A stretch of DNA of 17,769 nt. Origin: Ophioceras dolichostomum (Eukaryota; Ascomycota; Sordariomycetes; Magnaporthales; Ophioceraceae). Shown piece after piece: positions 1 to 9,219 of the stretch (position 1 is its first letter; each line of letters begins with the position of its first letter). The notes below the pieces were generated by a model. It saw nothing but the letters and a program-made list of their open reading frames with translations, did not search any database and was not told where the DNA came from. Location of the stretch: NCBI GenBank assembly GCA_003049485.1, contig PYST01000543.1:1-17769 (forward strand). The letters are read 5' to 3'. Both the position numbers and the translations under genes were made by a program.

Positions 1-840
1 CTACCCCCTTTTTTGTGTATGTAAGGATGTAGATATAAATCTTAACGAAACGGCAAGTTTTTATGTTTTGTGTGTGCGCTCTCTGGTGAGGAGGGGAGGG
101 ATGAAGAGAGAGCAACGTAGTGGGAAGAGGAGGAAAAAGGGAAGAGAGGGCGTGAGAGAGAGAGACCCACCGAATGGCCAACTTCTTTCTCTCCTAGGGA
201 ACATGTCAAGAATGATCACAAAGCTCGTTTTTCATGCGGGGGATTCTCCGCTTTCTTCTTTGGGGGTGATGATGATGCTAATAGCGTCAGACAGTCATGC
301 GCTTTTTGTGAGAGAAGGCTCGGGCCAAAACTCCAGTTGGGGCTAAGGACGAAGGCGAGGAGAGTGAACATGGAGTGGCGAGTGGTGAGTGGTTGGGAGG
401 GAGCTTTGGCTTTTGGTTTGAGTGCTGACGTGATTTTGGGGGGGGAACGTGGGGAGTGAGTGCAAGGGCTTTTTTTCGACTCGCCTTATACGATTATGTA
501 GATATTTCTCGAGGCTACGGGGTGTTTGTTGGTTGGACGGTGGCGAGAAGGGGGAGAGAGAAGGTCTGAGACCCATCCACCCGTCTGTCTGTTGGCGCCA
601 TTTTGGTTTGTCCGTATCCGGTTGTAAAGTGCGATGATGGATGAGACGGGTGGGTGATCATGAGGCCTGTTGTTTTTGATAAGTACCTGCGCTTCACTGT
701 CTGTTCTGTGCCTCCTTTGCTCCATTAAGCTAGACGCCTACTGTGGGTGAAGCAGGCTGGCGGAGCGTTGTGGACCACTGAAAGCGAAGGGATATCTGGT
801 CTTGGCTTAGTGTTCAGTCCGGTGATCGCGGTCGTGGCTC

Positions 841-866
841 TCTAGGTAGGTAGGCACCTACCTAGA
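841..866. repeat. Perfect inverted repeat, 11-bp arms, 4-nt loop
   Basis: TCTAGGTAGGT at 841-851 is followed by AGGC and then by its exact reverse complement ACCTACCTAGA at 856-866. It is built from the same TAGGT/ACCTA unit found at several other non-coding places in the window. Confidence 0.9.
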
Positions 867-1260
867 TATAAACTATGTGCTCGACAAACTTCCCTGATAT
901 GTCTCCCTGGCCCGGTATGCGGGCCGTCGGGGGCCAGTAGAAAGAAGTCCTCAGACTGTGGGTGAGGCACTGCAGACTGGACTAGTGGCTGGGCAAAACT
1001 GGACAGTTGGTCCTGCAGTGTCTCCAGCGGGAGACGCATCACAACCTACTGAATATAGGATGGACGGTAGAGAGAAGGGAACATTGGCATGTGATGGATG
1101 GATGGGTGTCCTCAGCTGTCATGTTCTTTAGCCGGTCATCAACCAACGTGTAAGATATGCAAGGGAGCTGGTGATGGCTACGTAGTCTCTGCCCTGTGGC
1201 TGGGCATCAAATCGTCCCGGTCACGTTCACCGAAACCTGACGACTCTCGGGCGCAGGATT

Positions 1261-1268
1261 TATAAAAG
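1261..1268 (+). promoter_or_regulatory. Orphan TATA-box-like sequence
   Basis: TATAAAAG is a textbook TATA box on the plus strand. The first open frame after it (ATG at 1402, 85 codons) has no recognisable domain and little third-position bias, so the element has no assigned gene. It could be chance or could serve a non-coding transcript. Confidence 0.3.
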
Positions 1269-2027
1269 GGGATGTGCTTGGTGGCGTGTGGCTGCTGATG
1301 TTTAGTGGGATATTGAGAGCGAGGAGGTAGGAGAGAGTGCGAGGTGCCAGCACAGCGGAGCGAGCAGTTGAGATCGTGGTTTTTGTTCTTTAATTCTGTA
1401 GATGAAGGCAGACGAGAGGTCTTTTTGGTGGTTGGACCCGGCCGTTGGCGAGCCGGCTGCCAGTAAAGACAGAACGCAGACTAGAAATCGACAAGCACGA
1501 ACAAAGAGAGACAACCGCGTCCACAGATCCACCTTGAAGCCGGCTATCCATGTTCCCATTCCAAGATCCCCTCTTTTCTTCACTCTACGACAGGCTGCTT
1601 GGAAGTACCCGCCGAGTTTCCCTTGTAAAGCAAAGAGGGCGAAGACAGGAGTGGAATGACAAAGATAAAAAATTGTATTAAGAAAAACGCTAGAAATCAT
1701 AATTTGTTTTTTTCTCTCCGGGGTTGGGTAATCTTGGTTTTATATCGCGATTCCTTTTAACGTCCCGATACCTAGCGACCCCATCTAAACCATATTCACC
1801 CACCCGGTCCAACCGGCAATCCATCATCCACACTCCCAATCCCACAAGTCGCCGGCCGTGTATAAGGTGGTCATGTATTAGTAATCGATTGTAGAGGATG
1901 CCGAAGCCAGCCATGGCGGGTAGAGAGGCAAAAAGAGGCAAGAAGAGGCATCAGCTTCTAGCCGGCAAGGATACTGTGAGGTTATGAGGAGATGTCGATG
2001 ATGGTGAAGACAAATGAAACAAAAGAG

Positions 2028-2059
2028 ACTGGTCACTGGTAACTGGCAACAGGCAACAG
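2028..2059. repeat. 7-nt imperfect tandem repeat
   Basis: Units ACTGGTC, ACTGGTA, ACTGGCA, ACAGGCA and a partial ACAG follow each other directly. The array lies about 215-245 nt beyond the PMT1 stop codon, in or near its 3' UTR. Confidence 0.7.
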
Positions 2060-2274
2060 AAAATAGCCCGCTCTCGCCAAGCGGGCGTATACTCAAACAC
2101 GATAGTGGAGTGGAGTAGAGGGTAGGCGAGATACAACCGGAAAACCATCCATCTCCTTCATCTACCTATCCTCTCACCACCCATCCATCAGCCTCCCTCT
2201 CTCTCTTCTCGTTTTATACCAACGGACCAGACCGGAGGGGCCAGGTACGTAGGCAAGCGAGACGAGCCTCACTC

Positions 2275-5200
2275 TCATACAACAGTGGCGTCGTTGCCCT
2301 CACTAGCAGGCTTGGCCTTGCTCTTCTCCTGCTCGACGCTCCCATCCTTGCTAGGCTCGATGGGGTCGTCGAGCTTGATGGCGCCGCCGGTCTTGTCCTT
2401 GGGGCGCGTCGACTTGTCCGCGCCCTCGACGTCCGGGTGAGGCGGGGCGACGCCGGCCTCCTTGAGGAGGGCCGGGTCGTTGACGTCGTTGCCCATCTCA
2501 TCGACGACGCGCGTGCGCGTCTCGTACCGGGTCTTGAACTCCACCTTGCCCTCCAGGGCCTTGACCTGCTCCTCGTCGAGTAGGTTGCCGTCCTGGTCGC
2601 GGTACTCGACGCGCTCCTCGCGCGAGATCACCTTGGGGCCGCCTGCGTTGCCGTCCACGGCAAGAGCCGGGTTCGGAGCGCCAGAGATGTCAGCGGCGGC
2701 GGCATCGTCGGCATTGTCATCGGCGGCCGCCGGGACAGCGTCAGCTGGAGGCGGCACCGACGCCGCGGAGGTCTGCTGGGCGGCTGCTGATGAGGAGGGA
2801 AGCTTGTCATAGGCCGCGTACTGTGATTGGTGAAAACAAGTGTTAGCTTCATGGTCCACTGCCCCTTGCTTTGTTAAGCCGCGTCATCACGTACGACCGG
2901 CGCCTGGGATTAGAGTTGGTCAAAGATAAGGGTAGGGGATAACACGAGAGGAAAGTGGAAGGAGATAAAAAAGTTAAGGTAAGAAAGGGGGAATGACAGA
3001 GAAGCTGGCTCGAAGGAGTAGTGTAATCCTTATCATCTATACCTGTGTTTGCACTGTAGGAATGCTGGCTGACTGTAAAGTAGCCAGCAAAAAAACAGCG
3101 CTAAAGACAGATGGGATGATCTACAGAAAAGAGACCGCCGTAATCCAACAGACCTAGGCCCCATTCTGTAGGCAAAGCGGAGCCGCTGTCGTATACACAC
3201 ATCTACACGAAGAAAGGTCTCTTGAGAAAGAAAATGTAGAAAGCAAACTACTCAGGCCGTCCCCTCCTCGGCATGCCAGGCGTGGGAATGGCGTTAGGAA
3301 TCTCACTTACGTCATCAAGGAAGGTGTTGCAGTCAAAGTCCCAGCCCTTGAAGAGCTTGACGCGGTTGCACTCGGCCTTGGTCCACTGGTTGCCGTACGC
3401 GAGCGGCTGGAACAGCAGGAAGGCGACGATCGAGACGGCCAGGAAGGCGACGGCGATGGCCTTGCCGACGGCCGGGTTCTCGCGCAGGCCGATGCCACGG
3501 AAGCGCGAGATGGAGAAGTCCATGACCTGGCACCAGGCGATGACGGCGAAGTACAGCGCCGGGAAGTAGTGGTGCAGGAACAGCTGGCGCTGCATCAGGT
3601 AGAAGGGGAAGTAGTGGAAGGCCCAGCCCAGGACGGACGAGCCGATCTCGTAGTCGAAGCGCTTGAAGTTGACGTTGCTGTAGTCGCCGCAGCTGCGCTG
3701 CCAGCGGAGGACGGAGATGGCCTTGAAGACGACGTAGATGACCACGGCGAGCGTCGAGGTCCACCAGACGACCGGGTTGCCCATCAGGTAGATCTGGCGG
3801 TGGTTCTTGCCCCAGAAGTTGATGCCGCGCCTCAGGAACGGCCAGGCCTCCGGGCGCGAGTCCCAGGCGTGCGACTCGACCAGTCCGGCGTTGGTCTTCC
3901 ACATGACCTTGTTAAGCTCGATGAACTTGCCGAAGAAGCCAGGGTTGCGGTAGTTGACCTTCTCGGCCGTCTCGTTCAGTTGGGCATGCTCGTTGGACTC
4001 GATGTACCACAGCGAGTTGGGCAGAGTGCCGCCGCGCGCGCACGTCACCTCCTGCTGCTCCGAGGCCCAGTCGGGAAGCTTGACCTTGTGCGAGAAGAGC
4101 ACACAGCCAGTCATGATGTGCACGAGACGGAACTTGGTCTCAATGGTGCGAAGACGCTCGCGGGCGACGCCGTTGGCCGACTTCTTCTTGACGATCTCGA
4201 CGCGGAAGAAGTCGTTGGCGTCGCCGTCGAAGCCCTCGTAGCCGTAGGCTGACACCTCGTTTTGCCACTCGGCCTCCGTGACGGGCGGGCGCACGTCGTG
4301 CGAGTGCAGACGGCGGTGGGTTGGGACGTGGTACAGGCGGACAACATCACCGTCCTTGATGTACGGAAGGGGTGTCAGCTTGTCCCAGGCGTTGGTGCCG
4401 TTGACCTGCACGCCTTCGGCGTCAAGCGGCTGCGTCTGGTTCTCAAGAAACCACATGTTGTTCTCGTCCTTGTGCGGATACAGCGTGATCTGCTGCTGCT
4501 TGCTGCCGGTGGGGTACATCAGCGGGTGCGAGTGCAGGTAGCCGCCCTGCGTGTTGAGGTGGCGGATCGTAACCTTGCTGCCCATGAGCACGTCGACGGG
4601 AACGTCCTGCATGCCCTTGGAGTTGAGGGTCGCCTGGAACTCGGAGCTCATGAACCCGTCGCCGTCACCCGGGTTGACCAGGCACAGGAAGTGGATAGCG
4701 AACATGGCCATGTAGAAGGTCGCGGGGATGACGATGAGGCAGAAGGCGCGCGCCATGAAGTGCTTGGCGAAGATGCGTATCGTCACGTTACGGTAGTCGC
4801 CCAGCAGCACCCAGAGCTGGATCAGCGTCAGGGTGCCGACCCAGGCGATGGTGAAGAGGCCCACCCACTTGATGCTGAACGTGATGCCGAGCCCAAGACC
4901 AGACATGGCCAGCCAGAACCACCAGCTCGGCTGGAAGGCCTTGCTCGGCCCCAGCTCCTGCTGGTTGGTGAAGGACGTGAAGGCCAGGGCGGTGAAGGCC
5001 GTCGCGAGAACCAGCGGCGAGTCAAGCAGGATCAGACGCGCCTGTGTGAGCAAGCCGTTCTCGAAGATTATCAGGCCGGCGCCCATCGCAGCGATTATAG
5101 TCCGGCAGCCAGTGGCCTTCAGCGTAAGGAACATGGTCGGGGCGAGCAGAATGCCGCAGATGGCGGGGAACAGGCGCATGGCGACGTAAGGCACGTTGGG

Positions 5201-5721
5201 CTCGAGGTAGTCCTTGCCGATCTCCTTGAAGTCAAACTCGCCGTCGAAGCCGGCCAGCCATCCAGCGAGCGTGATAAGCATCTTGGCCAAGGGAGGGTGG
5301 ACGTCCATGAAGAACCGGCCCTTGATATACTTGGACGCGAAGCCACCGAAGCTATGCGGAGAGACATGTCAGCAACAGTGTAGTCGAGAAGAGCAGATTC
5401 AGCGCGAGCAACAGGATACTGGACTGGGATTATTGTAGAGGTTGGGTTGTGGTAGAAAACGTACTGGACCTCGTCGAACACGACCGAAGTGGGTTGGTAG
5501 ATCCGGAAGAGCCGCACAAGGGCCGCCAAGAATGTGATACCAAGCATGATGTGATAGTCGGACACGGGCAGCAAGAAGACGTCATTGTCATCAACGCCCT
5601 CCGATGTGTAGTCCTTTGGTCGCTTTGGCTTTGCCACGGGCTTCGTCTTGAGCTGCTGGTTATTCGTGGGCTGCGATATGGCGGCCGGCGAAGGCGCCTT
5701 CGCGACTGCTTGTCGAGCCAT
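2275..5721 (-). CDS. PMT1: Dolichyl-phosphate-mannose--protein mannosyltransferase, PMT1 family
   Basis: The enzyme moves mannose from dolichyl-phosphate mannose to Ser/Thr of proteins entering the ER, acting as a multi-pass ER membrane protein; PMT1 members normally pair with PMT2 members. Exons, in reading order, are 5721-5465, 5351-3311 and 2820-2275 (947 aa); two candidate in-frame micro-exons (3072-3043 and 2903-2895) would give 960 aa. Splicing 5465 to 5351 restores the motif FDEVHFGGFASKYIKGRFF, with the catalytic loop-1 Asp-Glu pair at D83-E84 and DVHPPLAKM at 102-110. Three MIR repeats lie at about 342-395, 417-475 and 487-545, followed by a C-terminal block of membrane segments. FGGFASKYIKGRFFMDVHPP is the PMT1 form, unlike the PMT2 and PMT4 forms. 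The last exon adds a hydrophilic tail of 181 aa, making the protein longer than yeast Pmt1 (817 aa) but in line with filamentous fungi as I recall them. The ATG at 5721 has A at -3. Confidence 0.95.
2821..3310 (-). other. PMT1 3' intron interval with candidate micro-exons
   Basis: The donor GTAAGT (3310-3305) follows the codons for TFLDD, and the last acceptor CACAG ends at 2821 with a GCTAAC branch site at about 2846-2841. The 490-nt interval is long for this kind of genome. Inside it a GTACGT donor at 2894-2889 forms a typical 74-nt intron with the last acceptor. That implies an exon ending at 2895: 9 nt (2903-2895, Ala-Pro-Val), preceded by CCCAG and a strongly pyrimidine-rich tract. A further 30-nt stop-free segment (3072-3043, SASIPTVQTQ) lies between TTTACAG and GTATAG. 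Both candidates are phase 0, so inclusion or skipping keeps the frame. If the first donor is not used, translation ends at 3248 after 20 different residues. Confidence 0.6.
5352..5464 (-). other. PMT1 intron 1
   Basis: A 113-nt intron with donor GTACGT (5464-5459), branch-like GCTGAC and acceptor CATAG ending at 5352. It splits the His codon of the conserved DEVHFGG motif (CA|C), and removing it restores the family motif exactly, so this intron is very secure. Confidence 0.95.
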
Positions 5722-7515
5722 CTTGGGTGAGGTTGGTTCGAGAGCGGCTCGAGTCGGGGCGCTGGTTCTTCAGCGACGATCGCTTTGGCTCGATAGGATG
5801 TGTGTCGAGTAGGAAGATGGATGGGAAGAGCGTTCGGTCCGCGGAAGAAAAAAAAAGCGTTGGCGGAGGTGGTGAAGGAGGAAATAGGCTGGTTAACGAG
5901 AGTAGAGGATAAACGCGCCGCCCACTTCGAAGAGAGGAGGAGGACAGGAAAGGTAAACCAAAAAAAGATGATTACAAGGCGGGCCTCATTGAGGAGTGAA
6001 TCAGAGAAAGGTAGTCCAATGGTTGTGGAAGGGATCGATCGAAAGATGATCTTAACCCTCCGAAGCCACAACAGTGAACCTTTACTGCTCTTCACTTTGT
6101 CTGTCTCTCCCTGCGGCGCAGGAAAGATTTTGGTGCCAGTGGAAGAAAAAGGGGCGCCGCTGAGCAGGGAGAAGGCTGCTGTCACGAAAAATCGTCAGAA
6201 TAATTTGGAGCCTTAACACAGTGGCCTCATCGAGCGACAAGCCAGTGGAGTGCCATCATTGGCTCAGCCCCGATCCATTTTTTTCTTTTCTCGTACAACC
6301 CCTGCACCTCTCCGCTTCCTTTTCCCTAGCGGTCGATCCACTAAACTTTCAGCTGGCAGACGCGGGAGATGCGACGTTCGGTACCTGGTTCTTGGGTGGC
6401 CGCACGGCCTAATCCGCAGTACCTACCTTCCTACCTGTTCGCATATTCTTTCCCACCCTTAAAGAGGATGATGGATGCACGACGTTGCGCGTTGAAAATG
6501 CTTGATACGCAGCCAAACTTTCTTCTGACTTGGTGACGACCGATTGAGGCTGAAAGGAAAGTTTCTAGTAGACTCAGGGGTTTCCCTTCGTTGACGTCTG
6601 TTTTGTCCTCTAACTTCTAATTACCCCCGGTGGATGCTTTGACAATGCTAGTCGTGCGTCAGCAAGGCTGGAGACGTTAGTAGCTTGTGGTTCTTGACGT
6701 AGCCCTGGGCTGCTAACCATTTGTTACTTCTGGTTGACAGGTGGTGTGTGTGTTGTGCGATAGCCACGAAGCTACTCTGGCTTGACGTAGTGATTAGAAT
6801 CCTCTTCCAATCCAGTGTAGCACGGAGTACCGCTTGGTGTCGGGGTTGACTCAGTGTTGGGCGCAGTGGAAATGCCACCTCAACACAAGAACACGGTGGA
6901 ATCGTTCAAACCCATTGTCCCTTTGCTTTAGAATGGAACGGAATAAAATCTATGGTGACTGCTAATACCCATATGTGATAAACAGAATTCGGCGACGGAA
7001 CGCTGCGAGGAAATAACGAGGACTTCAAGTGTCCAGCACACATAGAGTGCAAAGATCTCAATGCAAGGTGCACACAAGGAGAGACTCGTCGTGAGCTTCA
7101 AACTAAGTATCAAGCAAGAGGAAGTCTTAAGTACCAGAAGTGAGATTTACAAAGCCAGGGAAGCTGCTGGTAGGACTCGGAGGATTGACAAGAAGAAACG
7201 ACCAGTGTGCAATCAACTTCCAGGAAGAATCGGTCTTCCGGCCCGGGTGATGGTTCCGGCTCTAGGCCGGCTTGCCCCACAGAATAACCGTGTGAGAAAT
7301 ATGGGGCCGCCTCGCCATCTGCATGTGGATATTTTCTATCACAGCGATTTTTCGCGACGTTGAAACCAACCGCGATCCCAAAAGCTTCTATCCGACTTCT
7401 CTCCAGCCAGCAAACGCATCACCCCTTCGCGCCTCAATCACTTAGTCACAGTGACCGTCAGCAGTGGCTCCTACATAGTTCGTGATCCTGCTCTCTGGGT
7501 CAACGGCAGCAAAAA
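5722..7515. other. Divergent upstream region of PMT1 and SF3A1
   Basis: There is no supportable gene in these 1.8 kb. The PMT1 side (5722-6000) is rich in GA on the plus strand, meaning CT-rich in the direction of PMT1 transcription, as is usual for fungal leaders. An ATTGG (inverted CCAAT) lies near 6259. Three TGACGT bZIP-type half sites in the same direction lie at 6592, 6695 and 6783. An ACCTACC-type repeat is at 6421-6437. On the SF3A1 side no ATG occurs in the 70 nt before 7516. Confidence 0.6.
6592..6788 (+). promoter_or_regulatory. Cluster of three TGACGT (CRE/ATF-like) half sites
   Basis: TGACGT occurs at 6592-6597 (followed by CT), 6695-6700 (followed by AG) and 6783-6788 (followed by AG), always in the same orientation. 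TGACGT is the core of bZIP factor sites of the ATF/CREB type. The cluster is about 0.9-1.1 kb upstream of the PMT1 start and 0.7-0.9 kb upstream of SF3A1. Function is inferred only from the motif. Confidence 0.3.
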
Positions 7516-9219
7516 ATGGCGGCAAACGGGGGCGCGACCGAAGCTGCCCATGCCCAGCTCAACAGCCTCAAACCTCCGGAGGGCGTTATTATCCCCCCAC
7601 CCGGCGAGATCCGCGAGGTGATAGAGAAGACGGCCGGTTACGTAGCCCGTGGAGGTCTGGGAATCGAAACGCGTCTGCGAGAGAATCACGGCACCAACCC
7701 CAAATTCAGCTTCGTCACAAGCAAATCCGACCCTTACAATCCATACTACGAATGGCGCAAGGAAGAATACAAGGCCGGTCGCGCCACCGCCATTAGCGCT
7801 GGCCGCGTGGGCGAGACCCCCGCCGCCGCAAAGCCTGACAAGAAGGATGAGCCCCAGGCGCCTCCAAAACCACCAGACTTCGAGTTCTCGGCGCGGATGC
7901 CTCGCATGAACCAAAAGGATCTCGACGTTCTCCGGCTCGCGGCGCTCTTCGTCGCGCGCAACGGAAGGCAATTCCAGACGCAGCTGGCCCAGCGTGAGGT
8001 TAAGAACCCGCAGTTCCAGTTTCTGATTCCCAACCACACCTTCCACAACTACTTCCAGCACATGGTGGACCAGTACGCCATCATCTTGAAAGAGAGTGGG
8101 ATGAGCGGGGATGGCTCCAAGGCGCAAGAGAGCAGGATAAAAGATTTGCAGAGGAACGTGGACGACCGGTTCCAGATCCTGGAGCGTGCCAAGGCGCGCT
8201 CCGAGTACGCTGCCTGGCTGGAGCTAGAGAAGTTGAAACTGGAGGAGGAGGACCTCAAGAAAAAGGAGGACTTTGCGCGAATCGACTGGAACGACTTTGT
8301 CGTAGTCGAAACCATCACGTTCACGGAGGCGGACGATGCCATCGACCTACCGCCACCCACATCGCTCAACGATCTTCAATACGCCTCTCTCGAGGAGAAG
8401 AAGCAAGCCTCGGTCGCTACCGCGAATCTGCGCATCGAAGAGGCGTTCCCCTTCGAGGATACAAGCTACAACGCCTATCCTGCCCCACCGCCACAACCGA
8501 AGAAACCCGAAACGCCACAGCAGCAGCAGCAACTGCAGCCGTCCCATAACCTACCAGTACACCCTGCCTCGCTGACTAGAGGACCGTGGCAAGGTCAGAA
8601 CGAGGAGGAGACTCGGCGGATGCAGGAGCGTGAAGAGGCGCGTGCACGTGTGCAGCAGGCCCAGGCGGAAGCAAAGGGTGGCGCGGGACCCGTCAAGATC
8701 AGGGATAACTACGTCCCGCGTGCGGCTGCAAGGGCGGCGAAGCCGACGGGGCAGACGGCCTTGTGTCCCAGGTGTAACCAGCAGATTCTCCTGACCGAGT
8801 GGGACGAGCACATGAAGAGTGAGATTCACACTATTCCCTCCCTATCATTTTACCAATGTCCTGGACGAAATACTAACATCCCCTTCTTCGCCCACCCTGC
8901 AATAGTCGAACTCTTGGACCCGAGGTGGAAGGACCAGAAGGCGAAGGCCGACTCGCGCAACGCCACGACCAACATATCGACCATGGACGCGCCCAACATC
9001 CTGAAGCGGTTGGCCAGCCAGCGGTCCGACGTGTTCGACTCGGTCACCGGCCAGCCCGTTTCCGAGGAGGAGCTCGCGCGGCGCAAGAAGGCGGCCATCA
9101 ACAGCTACGACGGCAACCCGGACGGCAAGAGCCAGGCCCACATCGCCCATCTGCAAAGCGTTAATGTCGAAGAGCAGATCAGGGCGATCCAGCAGAAGTT
9201 TGGCGATAAGAAGGAATAA
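7516..9219 (+). CDS. Splicing factor 3a subunit 1 (SF3A1/Prp21-like)
   Basis: This is a U2 snRNP component of the SF3a complex, needed for branch-site recognition in the nucleus. Exons 7516-8818 and 8906-9219 give 538 aa. SURP module 1 is at about 32-80 (IREVIEKTAGYVARGG, then NPKFSFV and YNPYYEWRKEEY). SURP module 2 is at about 135-185 (LDVLRLAALFVARNGRQF, then NPQFQFL and YFQHMVDQY). A charged helix and the Prp21-type region DWNDFVVVETI follow at about 225-300, then a Pro/Gln linker (320-350). A CPRC...EHMK segment (C417, C420, H432) runs into IELLDPRW across the splice, the form seen in SF3A1 orthologues. No C-terminal ubiquitin-like domain of the human type is visible. The ATG context is AAAAATGG. 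The gene is divergent from PMT1, with the kinase-like gene downstream on the same strand. Confidence 0.95.
   Translation: MAANGGATEAAHAQLNSLKPPEGVIIPPPGEIREVIEKTAGYVARGGLGIETRLRENHGTNPKFSFVTSKSDPYNPYYEWRKEEYKAGRATAISAGRVGETPAAAKPDKKDEPQAPPKPPDFEFSARMPRMNQKDLDVLRLAALFVARNGRQFQTQLAQREVKNPQFQFLIPNHTFHNYFQHMVDQYAIILKESGMSGDGSKAQESRIKDLQRNVDDRFQILERAKARSEYAAWLELEKLKLEEEDLKKKEDFARIDWNDFVVVETITFTEADDAIDLPPPTSLNDLQYASLEEKKQASVATANLRIEEAFPFEDTSYNAYPAPPPQPKKPETPQQQQQLQPSHNLPVHPASLTRGPWQGQNEEETRRMQEREEARARVQQAQAEAKGGAGPVKIRDNYVPRAAARAAKPTGQTALCPRCNQQILLTEWDEHMKSEIHTIPSLSFYQCPGRNTNIPFFAHPAIVELLDPRWKDQKAKADSRNATTNISTMDAPNILKRLASQRSDVFDSVTGQPVSEEELARRKKAAINSYDGNPDGKSQAHIAHLQSVNVEEQIRAIQQKFGDKKE
8819..8905 (+). 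other. SF3A1 intron, frame-preserving
   Basis: An 87-nt intron with donor GTGAGA, a perfect TACTAAC branch site and acceptor AATAG. Splicing gives EHMK-IELLDPRW, which matches the family. The intron is a multiple of three and has no stop in frame, so the unspliced sequence reads as an uninterrupted open frame with 29 spurious residues. Confidence 0.95.

Larger units (their letters stand above)
1..2274. other. Intergenic region left of PMT1, no supportable gene
   Basis: No open frame here shows family resemblance or convincing codon bias. The visible contents are a GA-rich tract at about 88-170 (CT-rich on the minus strand, the style of fungal promoters and leaders), an inverted repeat at 841-866, a TATAAAAG box at 1261-1268 and a 7-nt tandem repeat at 2028-2059. 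The GA-rich tract would fit the upstream region of a minus-strand gene beyond the left edge; that is inference. The part nearest 2275 should contain the 3' UTR of PMT1; no clear AATAAA signal was seen. Confidence 0.6.

Noticed and set aside
1302..1700. 132-codon minus-strand frame with hydrophobic start
   Set aside because: It has an ATG, but no domain or codon bias, and it overlaps an equally weak plus-strand frame.
3569..5383. Long plus-strand open frames (227 and 373 codons) opposite PMT1
   Set aside because: They are antisense shadows of a GC3-rich gene: no domains, odd composition (Val/Asp/Glu/Arg-rich), and PMT1 on the other strand is certain.
7445..7455. GTCAC-A-GTGAC inverted repeat before SF3A1
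   Set aside because: Five-base arms are too short to separate from chance without conservation data.
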